NCBI RefSeq assembly: GCF_000340215.1
Contig: NW_006921539.1
Location: 312,471 to 376,470 of the forward strand
Origin: Pseudocercospora fijiensis CIRAD86
Taxonomy: Eukaryota > Ascomycota > Dothideomycetes > Mycosphaerellales > Mycosphaerellaceae
Length of the DNA: 64,000 nucleotides
Direction of reading: 5' to 3'
Part shown: positions 21,453 to 31,911 of the stretch, piece by piece
Layout of the letters: each line of letters begins with the position of its first letter
How positions within the stretch are numbered: the first letter of the stretch is position 1
The notes under the pieces: generated by a model
What the model was told of the DNA's origin: nothing
Databases searched by the model: none
The model's input: the letters and a program-made list of their open reading frames with translations, nothing else
Position numbers and translations under genes: made by a program

Positions 21453-24044
21453 TCAAAAATCTTCAACCTCCTTTCCCAGCGCCATAGCACCGTCCTGTAA
21501 GCCCGGTATGCCTGCGCCTTCCCTGTCGTAATTCATTAAAGTAGTAGTATCGCTATGCGTTGCGTCTCCGTTGTAGTGGGTTGCAGGCGTGTGGTAATCG
21601 CTATGTGTTGAGCCTTGTTCTAGTGGTGTAGAGGGTCGGCCGCGTTCGATGTCCTCGATCATAGTCTCGTCAAAGCCGGAGTCGGTGTGCAGGAATTCTC
21701 TGCTGGGCCAAGTGTCTCGTCTTCGCAGGACTGGAGCTTTTGAGGTCGCAAGAGCAGTGGCGGACTCCACATTTGCAGACCCAGCGGGTGCCGATGTGCC
21801 AGCTGTCTCCTCCATGAGCGTCTCTGATGTAGACTTACGTTCCAAGGGCTTGATGTCTGCTGCTTCGCTACAGCTGTCCTCGTCATCGAATGCGTAACGT
21901 CTAGTAGGAGACTCTTGTGTGAAAGATGTGGCGCTCGACACAGTCCGACCATATGGCGAGCTTCTGCGGCGTCTGCTAGAGACGGGCGAACGCCCACGAC
22001 TGTGACGACGACCTGGAATCACCCAAGAACCAGTGCTCTCACATTGATATGTGGTCGAGGCAGGATTGGAGTTCGGATCAACGTAGGTGACTGCAGACTC
22101 CATGTTCAGCTTTTCGAGTGGTGGCATACGCCCTTCACGAACATCGTCGATCGTCACAGCCATCTCAGGGTCGATGTATTGCTTCTTCGGCCGATGCGTA
22201 GATGTCGACATGCTGCTATCCGACAACTTCGATTCGTGCTGAGATCCACTATAGTATGGTGGAGGTGGTCTCAGACCAGTAGATGCCGGAAACTGTAGGA
22301 GGAGGTGCTGCGCGCTTTTGCGTCCCTGTGGCCGCTCGCTCAAGCACGACTGAATCATTTGCCGGAAGTAATCAGGAGTGCCCTCATAGACCGGAGGCAG
22401 TGGTCGTTCGACACGCTCGGGCTCATCAACCTCTTCTGCAAGCGCCCACAGCACCATCCCCAGTTGGAAGATGTCGGTCTTGACACCAATGCACATGCCA
22501 ATTCTCTGGCCACTATCGATCAGTCTTCCCAGCTCTGGCGGCTCCCACCCGACGGGGCAGCCGCGTCGATTGATGTCAATAATCTGCGCATTGTCATCCT
22601 CATCAATCACAATGTTCGACAAAGTGAAATCCCCCTGAACGAAACCGGCCTCGTGTATGTCAGAGAGACCGCTCACAATCTGCTTCGCCCACTTCTCACG
22701 ACGCTCCCAAGAAAGCATGTCTGAGCCTCGGAAATCATAAATCATATCCACAAGCGCGCCCTTGGAAGCGTAGGAGAGAAGAAGACCTTTCACGAGCTCG
22801 CCTCGGTCGTCCATGACCAAGCCCGCAAGCCGCACAACGTGTCTGCTTTCCTGCAGCGAGTCGAGCGCGTTGACTTCGTACAGAAACTCATCTATCGTGT
22901 CTGGACCAGGAATCTCCTTCTTGATCACGACGTGTCCATTTAAGCGTACCTTGTAGACGAAGCCCGACAGATGCGAAATGAATTCCAACTGGCTCTCACT
23001 AAACCTGGGGCACGCCACATGATCAAAGAGTGATCTTGATGGGTAGTTGATGATTTCATTCGCATCCTCGCGCACATGCACATGCAGCTGACCATCATCC
23101 TGTGTCGTCTCAAGCTTGAGGTTAGTCACGGTCGGATAGTACTGGATCTCAGGCCAAGAATGCCGGATGGCTTCGTAAATGCGTATGCTCTTGTCGTGCT
23201 GATAAGAAAGCGTGCTCAGATCTGCTTCAAGGGAGTCGGGTGGTGCGTTCCGATAATCCAAAGAAACCGTTACGCGACGCCACTGATTTGGCTTCTCAGC
23301 ATAAGTCACAAAGAACTTTTCTCGATTGGACTTGTCTCGGAAATGCATGCTTAGGTTGAGAATCCATCTTCGATCGTGTTCTTCTTGTAATGAAGCCTTG
23401 TCGATTTGGGTGTCCCTATCAGCGCGATCTTCATCTAATAATGGGCTTTCATCAATGCTCTCAGGAATTTGCAAGGGAGGTAGGTCGGCTGGGTTTCGCG
23501 AAGGTCTCGAAGCAGAAATATCGGAAGGTCCGGGGTTATTTGAAGGAAGGGAAGCGTCGCTTTCGCTCAAGCATGTAACAATTGGGGCAGAATTGGGAGG
23601 ATTTTGCACTGGCTGAGGGGATAGATGTCTGCTGATGGCACTCCCACTGAATCCTCGTTCTTGTCGACGGTCTGCGCTGACAGCCCTCCGCTCAAGCGAA
23701 GTTGGCGGAACTTCCAGAAGCTTGTCTCGTCGTTCAGAGTTCTGTCTCCGGAAAGTCTGAGGCCGGGGCAGGGACGGAATAGCTCTTCTGGTTGTCGGGA
23801 GGTTGTCTGGCAGGCTTGGTCGACGAGCAAAATAGTCTGGGATTTTGGAGAGCTCGGTGGGAGCAGTCTGGGGAAAGGTGGCGTCCAGATCGTTTGCTTC
23901 TGCGTGATACCTCCTCCACAAGCTCAATGGCTTTCTCAGCAGTGAAGATCGTCGCAGTCGTTTTGGAGGCAGGTCCTCAGGCGGCATATCTTGCGATGCA
24001 TCGCTGTTCGCATAGTGACTGGCGAATGGGAACAGGTTCGGCAT
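21453..24044 (-). CDS. Large protein kinase-like protein with atypical DFG motif
   Basis: The protein has 863 residues in a single exon. The first 225 residues are basic, Ser/Pro-rich and probably disordered. The kinase-like region spans about 355-600: VIKK at 373-376 supplies the ATP-binding lysine, GDFTLSN at 471-477 replaces HRDxKxxN but keeps the Asp and Asn, and IDIN at 489-492 stands where DFG is usual. WEPPELG at 500-506 takes the place of APE and VKTDIFQLGMVLW at 521-533 is subdomain IX. The C-terminal 260 residues are again disordered, with many Ser, Arg and Thr-Pro sites. It resembles a fungal-specific kinase-like group; whether it phosphorylates proteins is uncertain. Confidence 0.75.
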   Translation of the reverse strand: MPNLFPFASHYANSDASQDMPPEDLPPKRLRRSSLLRKPLSLWRRYHAEANDLDATFPQTAPTELSKIPDYFARRPSLPDNLPTTRRAIPSLPRPQTFRRQNSERRDKLLEVPPTSLERRAVSADRRQERGFSGSAISRHLSPQPVQNPPNSAPIVTCLSESDASLPSNNPGPSDISASRPSRNPADLPPLQIPESIDESPLLDEDRADRDTQIDKASLQEEHDRRWILNLSMHFRDKSNREKFFVTYAEKPNQWRRVTVSLDYRNAPPDSLEADLSTLSYQHDKSIRIYEAIRHSWPEIQYYPTVTNLKLETTQDDGQLHVHVREDANEIINYPSRSLFDHVACPRFSESQLEFISHLSGFVYKVRLNGHVVIKKEIPGPDTIDEFLYEVNALDSLQESRHVVRLAGLVMDDRGELVKGLLLSYASKGALVDMIYDFRGSDMLSWERREKWAKQIVSGLSDIHEAGFVQGDFTLSNIVIDEDDNAQIIDINRRGCPVGWEPPELGRLIDSGQRIGMCIGVKTDIFQLGMVLWALAEEVDEPERVERPLPPVYEGTPDYFRQMIQSCLSERPQGRKSAQHLLLQFPASTGLRPPPPYYSGSQHESKLSDSSMSTSTHRPKKQYIDPEMAVTIDDVREGRMPPLEKLNMESAVTYVDPNSNPASTTYQCESTGSWVIPGRRHSRGRSPVSSRRRRSSPYGRTVSSATSFTQESPTRRYAFDDEDSCSEAADIKPLERKSTSETLMEETAGTSAPAGSANVESATALATSKAPVLRRRDTWPSREFLHTDSGFDETMIEDIERGRPSTPLEQGSTHSDYHTPATHYNGDATHSDTTTLMNYDREGAGIPGLQDGAMALGKEVEDF

Positions 24045-24377
24045 GGTCGTGTTGGGGCCAGTCAGGAAGGCGACACGATGCCGCAGGTCACTTGTAGTGC
24101 CACTTGCAATGCCTCACTCGCAGCGCCGACGCAGGCCGCTTCTCCAGCACCTCCTGTCTCCTGCCTGTGATGAGCGCGTTCAGGTGTCTGGTAGCACACG
24201 CTGCCTCGTACAACATATGCTGCGGGTTGCCATGGGATGTCATGCAGGTGGCAGCGGAAAAGGCGGCGTTTGTGTTCTGTTCGGCGGCTTCTGCGTGGTG
24301 CCAATGCCCGCTGGCTCGCAGACGTTCCGCAGACGAAAGGGTCGATCGGCAGCGACTGAAACACTGTCAAAAGGACC

Positions 24378-24431
24378 GAGGGCGGCGGCGGCGGCGGCGG
24401 TGGCGGCAGCAGCAGCAGCAATAGTAGTAGA
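24378..24431. repeat. Trinucleotide repeat (GGC/GGT then AGC/AGT)
   Basis: A run of GGC units is followed directly by GCA/AGC units and then AATAGTAGTAG. It lies about 330-390 bp upstream of the kinase-like gene's start codon, in its presumed 5' untranslated or promoter region, so length variation could affect expression. Confidence 0.7.
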
Positions 24432-26540
24432 GGGGATTCGTATCAGCACAGGTCGGGGAGATCATCGGGTGTTTTGGCGAGTATATGGTGGCACAAGCGG
24501 TGAGACGGCGTCAGCGTCAGCGTCCGGCAGTGTGTGGGTTCTCGGCTGCGCTTTCGCTGAGCTGGGGAAGGGAAAGGGAGGGACGGATCAGCCCAGCGGC
24601 CAAGCAGCCTGGACAGTGGACAGTGGACACCACTAAGTTATGTACCGTACTGTAACTGTGCTCGACAGCGAAGGCAGCATGGGATCGGGTGACAGGCCGT
24701 CAACGACAAGGCGTGCAACACAGCGACCAGGAGTGAAGCACCATCACCGCAGAGACTGAGAGTGGAGCAACTTTCGAGTGAGAGCAAACGGGCATCGATC
24801 CGCATATTTCACCTTCCAGCACCGCCGTCTTCCACAATGTGGTTGGTCTTGCGATTTGCGCCGCCGCACGCCTCGCAATAATCCTAATCCTCAGCACCAG
24901 CCTCTGGCTCGCATTCTGCGCACGCCGCTTTGTGTTCTGCCGGTCAAGAGAACTGCTTCTCCAGTGACATCTCTGTCCTTCCGGCAAGCCCTGCAATGCC
25001 ATTGCCGCCCGAATCGGATGCATACAGTATACAGCAAATTTCGTGCATATATTAAGTAACAAGTTATTCAGTTCTTAAAAAAGAGGATGTAGCCTTGTAG
25101 GGCTCGGGGAAGTAGTTACAGTAAGGATAGAATGAGGTTCTACAATTACAAGTCCGAGGGCGATTCCTTTCCGCCGCCTAGATACAGTACCGGTCAGTAC
25201 ATCGTCAAGATTTCGAACATTATTCCAAAAAGGGGAGGAGAGGCACGGCTACGCTGCTGCCCAAACAGTAAAAAAGTATCTCCAATACCAGGAGGCCACC
25301 TGTTTCGTGCTGCAGCTAAGGCACGGCACGGTGTGTGTTCACACTTCTCACGCAGCTTCCCCCCGTCCTGCTACTGCATCTGCAAGCTCTATCTCGCCCT
25401 GCAATATCCTCGAGCTGCTATACGTGCCTCAGGTATGCTTCAAATGTATGCGCGCCCAAGCTATTGGTACTCTACCATACTATTGCATCTTGTTGGCCAA
25501 GGAGAATGTTGTTTGACCACGACTCCGCGAGATGAGGCGTTGACGAGGTCATCGAGTCATCAATGTGCGCATGTGTTGGCAATGCGGGTCTGAGAAATCC
25601 TAAAGCTAGCAGCGCCAACACCAACCACCACGAACGGCCGAATGGAGCAAAATACGAGTCCTCTCAATCATGCTTGAGTGTCCCACGCGAGCACTACAGA
25701 GATGGATGTAGAAAATGCCGCCAATCCCAGTGTAAGGTCTGACAACATTGTGGCCTCACAGCCACCCTTGGAGGGGCGTACCATGATCGGGAGTTGATTG
25801 TCTGGCTTCCATTGGCATTGATGGACTGGCTCGTCGGGTCGAATACACCACATCATACATTAAACTGGTGCCACCGAACATGGATAATGAGGCTCTCGAG
25901 GATAACAACGACTGCCTTATGCCGGCGGTAACCAGCAGACGCTTGTGCAGCAGTCAGGATGAGAATATGGAAGTGCTAGCGTTCGTGCTTTTCCTGTCGT
26001 CGACGCAGCATGATCGTCGCCTTCCTGATGAGTAGTGAGTGCGAAGATCGACGGTGTTGAATTGCTGAAGTCTTTTCTTGCGAGTGCAAAATCCATGTGC
26101 GCTACGATTACTTGAACACATGCATTGACTTTGCTTTCACATGAGCACGGAAAGTCTATGCATCTATCCAAGGTCGATCAGCAGCCCCACGGGAGAGGTC
26201 CTAGGAAACACTGTAACATCGACCTGGAGCGCGCATACAGCCATACAAGTTGGCTCTGCGGCAGATGCTGTGAGCTATGGGTGATGGCAGGGATTAGCTT
26301 CCAGGAAATCTGCAACTGATGAGTAGGCAGAGGACTCTTTGGTGAGATCCGGAGATGCAGTGTGCATGATGAGCAGATGTGATCGACATCTTGGGTTCGA
26401 AGAGCGGCGAGAATGCCGGCAGCTTCTCTTTGAGAGTCCCGCACCGAGACCAAAGATCGTGACTCGTAATCGCGACTAAATTTCGAGACAGTAATATTGA
26501 GAAAGTCGTGCATCAGATGGATCGCGAAAAGTGATAGTTG
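24432..26540. other. About 2.1 kb without a recognisable gene
   Basis: ORFs of up to 153 codons exist on both strands (for example 25,132-25,593 plus and 26,178-26,513 minus), but none has motifs, consistent splice signals or a plausible composition. Non-coding RNA cannot be excluded. The composition is normal (CA and TG present), so this is not a RIP-affected relic. Confidence 0.45.
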
Positions 26541-26971
26541 ATGGATGCGCGTTTTGCAAAGTCGCGTCGTGACGGGTTGCTACGCAGCAACAGCCGCAGC
26601 CGCTGCGCACGGCTCAGTCGAGGAGTTGAGCCCTCCCTTTACATCGGCCCTTGCTTTTCTCAGTGAACGAACAACTGCTTTGTGGTATCAAAGACCGACC
26701 AGTCAAGCGAGAAAAGAGAAAGACATCAAAAGACCAAGACCACAAATTAGGACATCGCAATGGTACGTACCTGCTCTTTCCCTTTTCTGCTTGCAGCAAT
26801 AAGTCCGAAGCGCTGCTTCCCAGTCGCAGTCGCTGCAGAAGAGGAGGAGCACAAACCAAACCAAACCACCGAGAGCTCTCCGCGCACGCGCACGCCCACA
26901 CCCATCTACCCCCCATTCGACACATCCTGCGAGCAGAAACACACTCGCGGACTTCACACAACTAACACACC

Positions 26972-27470
26972 ATGGCCGACCAGGCGCAAAGCACAAACTT
27001 CAAAGAAGCCTTCTCCCTCTTCGACAAGCGCGGTCAAGGTCGCGTGCAACTCGACTCCCTAGGCGACCTCCTCCGAGCCTGCGGTCAAAACCCCACCCTC
27101 GCAGAAATCAAAGACCTCGAGCACCAAGTGGGCGGAGACTGTAAGTGCCACCCCCCATCCACATTCTCATCCCCTTACCTTACCTTTCCTAACACTCTTT
27201 AATGAAGTCGACTTTGACTCCTTCACGCGCGTCCTCAACCGACCAGGCGGCTTCCGCGACCCAGGCGAACCCGAAGAATACTGTCGCGGCTTCCAAGTCT
27301 TTGACAAGGATCTCACGGGTTTCATCGGTGTGGGACAGTTCCGGTATATTCTCACGAATTTGGGCGAGAAGATGAGTGATGATGAGGTGGATGAGTTGTT
27401 GAAAGCTGTGGATACGAGTTCGGGAGAGATTAATTATATGGATATGGTGAAGATGATTCTGCAGAATTAA
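26972..27470 (+). CDS. cdc4: EF-hand myosin light chain, Cdc4-like
   Basis: There are two exons, 26,972-27,140 and 27,208-27,470, with a 67-bp intron (donor GTAAGT, branch CCTAACAC, acceptor AAG), giving 143 residues. The N-terminal lobe starts NFKEAFSLFDKRGQGRV; the C-terminal lobe has FQVFDKDLTGFIGVGQFRYI and ends DMVKMILQN. Most EF loops lack the full set of calcium ligands, as in Cdc4-type light chains, which bind the IQ motifs of type II and V myosins at the cytokinetic ring. Calmodulin is longer and better conserved, so Cdc4 is the better call. A second gene model is possible in which ATG at 26,760 is followed at once by an intron (26,763-26,983) that joins it to the codon GCG. Confidence 0.85.
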
Positions 27471-28398
27471 GGGAAGAAAAGAGCGGTGGGGGTTGAGTCC
27501 GGCACGGTGGTGGACTGAAGGGAGAGTAGAGGTGTCGAGATGATGGCTTTTTGATGGATGCATTATGAGCGGCAAGGATACTGGCGTTTTGGGGGTGGAT
27601 GTTGTTTGGTCTGGTATAGCAGAAGACCAGACTTGTTTGTCTGAGGCCAAGGTACAGGTACAGGTGCAGGTGCCGCACTGGCGTGACTGGCGTGGACCAA
27701 GGCGAAGAAGATCTCTGCCACGAATACATATTGGATGCGCAAGCAAGCTGTTTCGAGAACTGCTACCGAGCAACCCACGCCCGCATGTCTGCTCTGTTCA
27801 CCGAGTAGAAATTCATATACCAACGCGCAATGCCCACTTGTTCTCACAAGCCATGCAACGACATATTCTGCTCTATAAACTCGCGTCAGACTTGAGCGGT
27901 ATGACCATTAAATACCTCTCCAAAATCCGCATGAGCATGTATGGTACAGGATGCATACCTCAGCAAAGAGGATATCGCTTACACCCCTTGGTCAGCATGA
28001 TCGAGTCCTTGGATTGGCGATCTGCGTTATGAACAGCCAGAAGACGCTGGAAGCTGATGATGACAACCCTACCCTACTGCGCTTGCAAGGGGGCCAGGGT
28101 TTCTTAATGCGGCCTTCATGCTTGCACAGGAGTTCAAAGAGGTCCACGTCCGACAGAGGCTGCAGGAAGCCGCGATTACTGGGCATAGCTTTGGAGCACG
28201 CCCAATTCCTGCAGCGACCCAATGATCGCTGGTGTTGAGATCGTGCTGGTAGAGCTTTTGTCGATTCGGCGAACGCGAGGGGCTGGCTTTTCTTGCGAAT
28301 GGCCATGTTCTTTACCATGCTCTTCACCGCATGGTACTGCATGCTCAATCCAAAGTGACCAACGGGCAACAAACAGCTCTCAATCAGTCATTATAAGG
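27471..28398. other. Intergenic between convergent genes; no gene seen
   Basis: Contains the 3' region of the light-chain gene. ORFs of 60-194 codons on the minus strand are antisense shadows or chance. A short GTACAGGTACAGGTGCAGGTGC imperfect 6-bp repeat lies near 27,650. Confidence 0.5.
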
Positions 28399-29296
28399 TC
28401 ACTCACCACTGGTAAGCTGTCGCAGCAAGCCGATATGGACCGCAAATCCCGTGTCGTCTTTCAATCCGGAAGAGAGCAATTCACCCGGTATTCGCCAAGT
28501 CCGGAAAGATTTTTGAAATTTTGTAAGCCATTGCTCAAACACCTCTGGCTGACGAAGTTGTTGAACAATGACGACCGCCGTGGAGGATGTTCGTAAGGAG
28601 CACATATCCTTGCAAGTCTGAACGAAGGGCTCGAGGAGGGCATAGTTGTAGATGCAATCACAAGCAAAAACAACATCGACGCCTGAGGCAAGTCCATTCT
28701 CGCGCATCACGCTTCGGATATCATCTTTCTCCCAGTCGAGAGGGAAGACGTCGATCTGGCTAGATGGCGATGCATGCCTCTTTGCTCGGTTTCCCTTCTC
28801 ATTCGCAACGAGATTCTCCTTTAATGTCTTCAGAACATACGCTTGATCGGTAGACACTACTCTTCGCACTCGGCCATTTAGAACGCCTGGAATCAAGCCT
28901 GCAATGCCACATCCAAGCTCAAGCGTAATGGTGTCTGCATTAAGCAGCCCACTTTTCCAGAGGATATTCTCCGAATCCGCAATCCATTCTGCAAAGCGAA
29001 ACGCAGATTGCCACACAGCGGCTCCTGTCGTTCCGCCTTCGCGCTGCGATTGAAGAAGTCCCGGTGACTGCGTAATCTCGAAGTCCCGTCCAGCAATCGA
29101 CAAGCCAAGAACGTGAGTCTTCGCATCTAGCATTCCTAAGTCTTGGGATGGGATTGACTGCGAGAAAAGTTCAAACGTTTCTAGTTTTCCTACCTGTTAT
29201 TATTTGTTGGTGTGAGTGGGTGTTGCTTTTTTTCCCCTAACCTTCGTCGACGTCGTGGATCTCTTCTCCGAGCATTTCAAGAAGTTTGGCTGTCAT
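28399..29296 (-). CDS. EFM6: Protein-lysine methyltransferase, EFM6-like
   Basis: I model two exons, 29,242-29,296 and 28,399-29,189, with a 52-bp intron (donor GTTAGG, acceptor GTAG), giving 281 residues. The join reads HDVDEG-KLETFELF and restores SQSIPSQDLG, which precedes the fold in fungal EFM6 proteins. The seven-beta-strand SAM-binding motif is LELGCGIAGLIPG, and the family 16 catalytic-side motif is DCIYNYALLEPF. EFM6 methylates translation elongation factor eEF1A in yeast. An alternative end is possible because the final codons AGTGGTGAGTGA contain a GTGAGT donor. Confidence in the methyltransferase fold is high; the exact family member is inferred. Confidence 0.78.
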
Positions 29297-29688
29297 TGTC
29301 TGGGGGCAATTGCGCATCTGAACGCAAGCTCATACCAATGTAAAGCGGATGCTCTCGGTATTGATGTCGTCGTGATTGCTACTTGGATATAGGTTGGACC
29401 TTGTGTCCTGACCGGTGCTGAGATCTACACCACAGTATAATGAAAACTACACAGGGAAACTTGCAACAGCCGGTGCAGAAACTTTTCCTGCAGCTCGCGC
29501 GGATTCCTGCCCAACAACATTGCCGATATTCGCTACCTCCGGATTCGCAAATCTACTACATATCGAATGGGCGGACTTTCCGATAGTCGAGCAAGGCTCC
29601 GGCGAGCTCCAGCGCGAGCACTGCACCCTGTATTCGTATCTGACATCGAAATCAATTTTATGCCGGACCACAACTTCTTGAGGGAATA

Positions 29689-30525
29689 ATGCATAATGTC
29701 TTAGGGCTGTCGGCGCCGAAGAATACCAGTAACTCCAATGCTCCCTGGCTTCAGGTGCATTTGATCCTAGCAGCCATTGCGATCTTGAAGAGGTTCCGCC
29801 CACGACTCTCCTCGGTCCTTTTCCTGACAGCCAACGTGTGCGTCAAATATGGAAGATTCCAACACCTCTCTGAAGCCGCTGCCATGCAATACGTCGCTGC
29901 CAACACGAGTGTCCCTGTTCCGAAGGTATATTGCGCTTTCGAGCGCAAGGGCGTGACGTACATTGTAATGTCACGTCTACAGGGCTCGCCGATTGGGCAC
30001 AGATGGGAGCATCGCTCTGAAGAGGCCAAGGCTCGGCTACTCAAGCAGTTGAGGGAATACGTAGAAGAGATGCGGTCCCTCCGGCCTGCAAGAGAAGTTG
30101 GCGTGGAGGGAGTGGATGGTGGCAAGCTGTATGACGTTCGCCTCTCTGGCGGTGTAAATGGGGTTGGGCCGTTCAAATCGATACACGATTTCCATTCTTT
30201 CCTAAGAGATGGCGTTGAATTCTCGCAGGAACAACTGCCAGAGGTCAACGAGCTGGTCGAAAGACACACCAAAGCTCGGTATGATTTGCGTTTCACGCAT
30301 GGCGACCTGAACAGTATGAACATTCTCGTCAAAGAAGATGACATTGTTGGTATCGTTGACTGGGATACGTGCGGTTGGTTTCCGGAGTATTGGGAATATA
30401 CCACTGCCAGAAACGTCAATCCGTTCAACGAGTTTTGGAAGGACGAGATACCTAAGTTTTTGGATGAATACCCAGACGCCGCTTACATGGAGGCGATTCG
30501 CCAACAGCATTTCGGCGCGTTTTGA
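29689..30525 (+). CDS. Aminoglycoside phosphotransferase (APH)-like kinase
   Basis: The protein has 278 residues. The nucleotide lobe includes FLTANVCVKYG, in which K53 is the likely ATP-binding lysine, and VPVPKVYCAF. The catalytic loop is FTHGDLNSMNILV with D206 and N211, and the metal-binding motif is GIVDWDTCGW at about 221-230. These are the hallmarks of the APH/choline-kinase superfamily, which is expanded in filamentous fungi and rarely acts on antibiotics there. Substrate is unknown. The start at 29,689 is uncertain; an upstream exon could exist because the first 40 residues do not look typical. Confidence 0.75.
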   Translation: MHNVLGLSAPKNTSNSNAPWLQVHLILAAIAILKRFRPRLSSVLFLTANVCVKYGRFQHLSEAAAMQYVAANTSVPVPKVYCAFERKGVTYIVMSRLQGSPIGHRWEHRSEEAKARLLKQLREYVEEMRSLRPAREVGVEGVDGGKLYDVRLSGGVNGVGPFKSIHDFHSFLRDGVEFSQEQLPEVNELVERHTKARYDLRFTHGDLNSMNILVKEDDIVGIVDWDTCGWFPEYWEYTTARNVNPFNEFWKDEIPKFLDEYPDAAYMEAIRQQHFGAF

Positions 30526-30689
30526 CTACGGCCCATTCTCTTGGAGTACAGATTGAAAACAACAAAGGACTCAGCATATTGCAATATCCTCAGTAGGCCA
30601 AATAATACCTCAGCTTACAGCTCGATACCCAATGTTCAGCAAACTACGCCACCACTTCTCGCTCTTCCAGAAGATCATATGTCAGCACA

Positions 30690-31043
30690 CTACCTGGCTT
30701 CTATGCCCCAGATCCGTCGTATCGTCTTTGCTGTCGTTTCCCACCTTTGGTCTCGCTGTATGAGTTGTACTTGCTCCAGTACCCGGGCCAAACGAGCTTT
30801 ATCGAGGAAAAGGGCGAGCAACATACTTGTCTGGACCAATGGGATATCTAGAGCTCCGTATTCCCATCGATGCTCTCCAGGATTGTTCGGGTCCAGCCGG
30901 TGTCGAACGTGGTATCGAATGCCGCTGCAGCCTTCACTCTCATTCTTTAGTACAAGAATCAGTGCTCGATGATAGGTGTTCGGATCTTGTCCTCCGCGAG
31001 CGTACAGGGCAATGTAGAGACAATCTTTGTTCGAAGAAGCCAA
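30690..31043 (-). CDS. DUF6914-like fungal protein, probably incomplete
   Basis: The 117-residue ORF begins CLYIALYARGG, then YHRALILVLKNE, GIRYHVRHRL and IPLVQTSMLLALFL. These correspond to the landmarks of a small family of unknown function in filamentous fungi (YVALYARGG, YHWALIVGP, GVRYHA, MLLVRVLI). Known members run to about 160-170 residues and end with a WxCVxWV segment. Here the frame stops earlier after RRIWGIEAR, just before a possible GTAGTG donor, so the gene is either spliced downstream or truncated. The usual W after YH is an arginine. It lies next to a small RIP-affected patch. The family assignment is from memory. Confidence 0.45.
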   Translation of the reverse strand: MASSNKDCLYIALYARGGQDPNTYHRALILVLKNESEGCSGIRYHVRHRLDPNNPGEHRWEYGALDIPLVQTSMLLALFLDKARLARVLEQVQLIQRDQRWETTAKTIRRIWGIEAR

Positions 31044-31074
31044 GTCCGATTAACGCTATCCCATACCAATAACC

Positions 31075-31235
31075 TACTGCCTATCGGTATTCATATTTAT
31101 GGATTCCTAACTAATAAGACCTATAGTATTAAGCTGCTATTCCGAACAACTAGCGATACTAGCGAGTTATTTAACTAGTAACATCTGGAGATTGGTAAAC
31201 TTTCTGATTATACTAAAGGTGCTGCTGTTCTCGTT
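31075..31235. other. Short RIP-like island
   Basis: About 160 bp are unusually rich in TA, CTA and TAG and poor in CA/TG compared with both flanks, for example CCTAACTAATAAGACCTATAG. It resembles the RIP-affected block at the start of the window and is probably a remnant of a mobile element. Confidence 0.45.
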
Positions 31236-31911
31236 GACTCGTTTAGAGAGTGACTACGGGCTGGGCAAAAGCGCGGCCTCTGCAGCCAAAACGTGGCAGG
31301 CCTGGCTTCCGCGGATGTGAGTCGTCAGTGGCGATCACGTACAGGTTGAGGTACAGTAATATTATTAGAAACACCAGATCGATGAGCTGTGCAGGTATAC
31401 TGTACTGCCTTGCTATGTTCCCATCGCTCTCGTTATCGTGTCGAGCCGCGTGATACCGCGAAGGTAGAAGGGTCACGGGAGTGGACAAAGGATTGGGGAT
31501 TGGAGGAGTCTCGATGTCGCTTCTCCAATAGGCATGAAGATAATTCGCGAGCCGGCCGTAGACGTCGCTCTCGTGATGCAACAAGTGAAGATGAAGGTCC
31601 TACGCGTAGAACATGTCTACTTGTTAGCAAGGGCTATATAATTGCGATTGTTTGCCCCTAAACTCGCCTGCAGGTTGGCCAAGACGCTCCCAAGGTTGTG
31701 GAGGTTGAGCTGTGACGTCTGCTGGGATCTTCTCGACAGTGAGACGCCCAAGCTTCCAAGACCTGGCCTGTCTCCGCCATTCCGCGAACAAAGAACCAGG
31801 ACTTGAAATACATGCTCCCACGTGTGCATGTCGTTTGATTGCCTGCCACAGAAAAGCGCTTTTGCATCTCCATCGCCAGAATCAGAAACCACATCGACGA
31901 AACCAGCAACC
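31236..31911. promoter_or_regulatory. Upstream region of the acyl-CoA synthetase gene
   Basis: No gene is supported here; the many overlapping ORFs on both strands are short and featureless. The start codon that follows has a strong context (AACCATGG), so this is taken as promoter and 5' untranslated sequence. Confidence 0.4.

Noticed and set aside
29751..30428. 225-codon minus-strand ORF
   Set aside because: Antisense shadow of the APH-like gene; no motif and poor composition.
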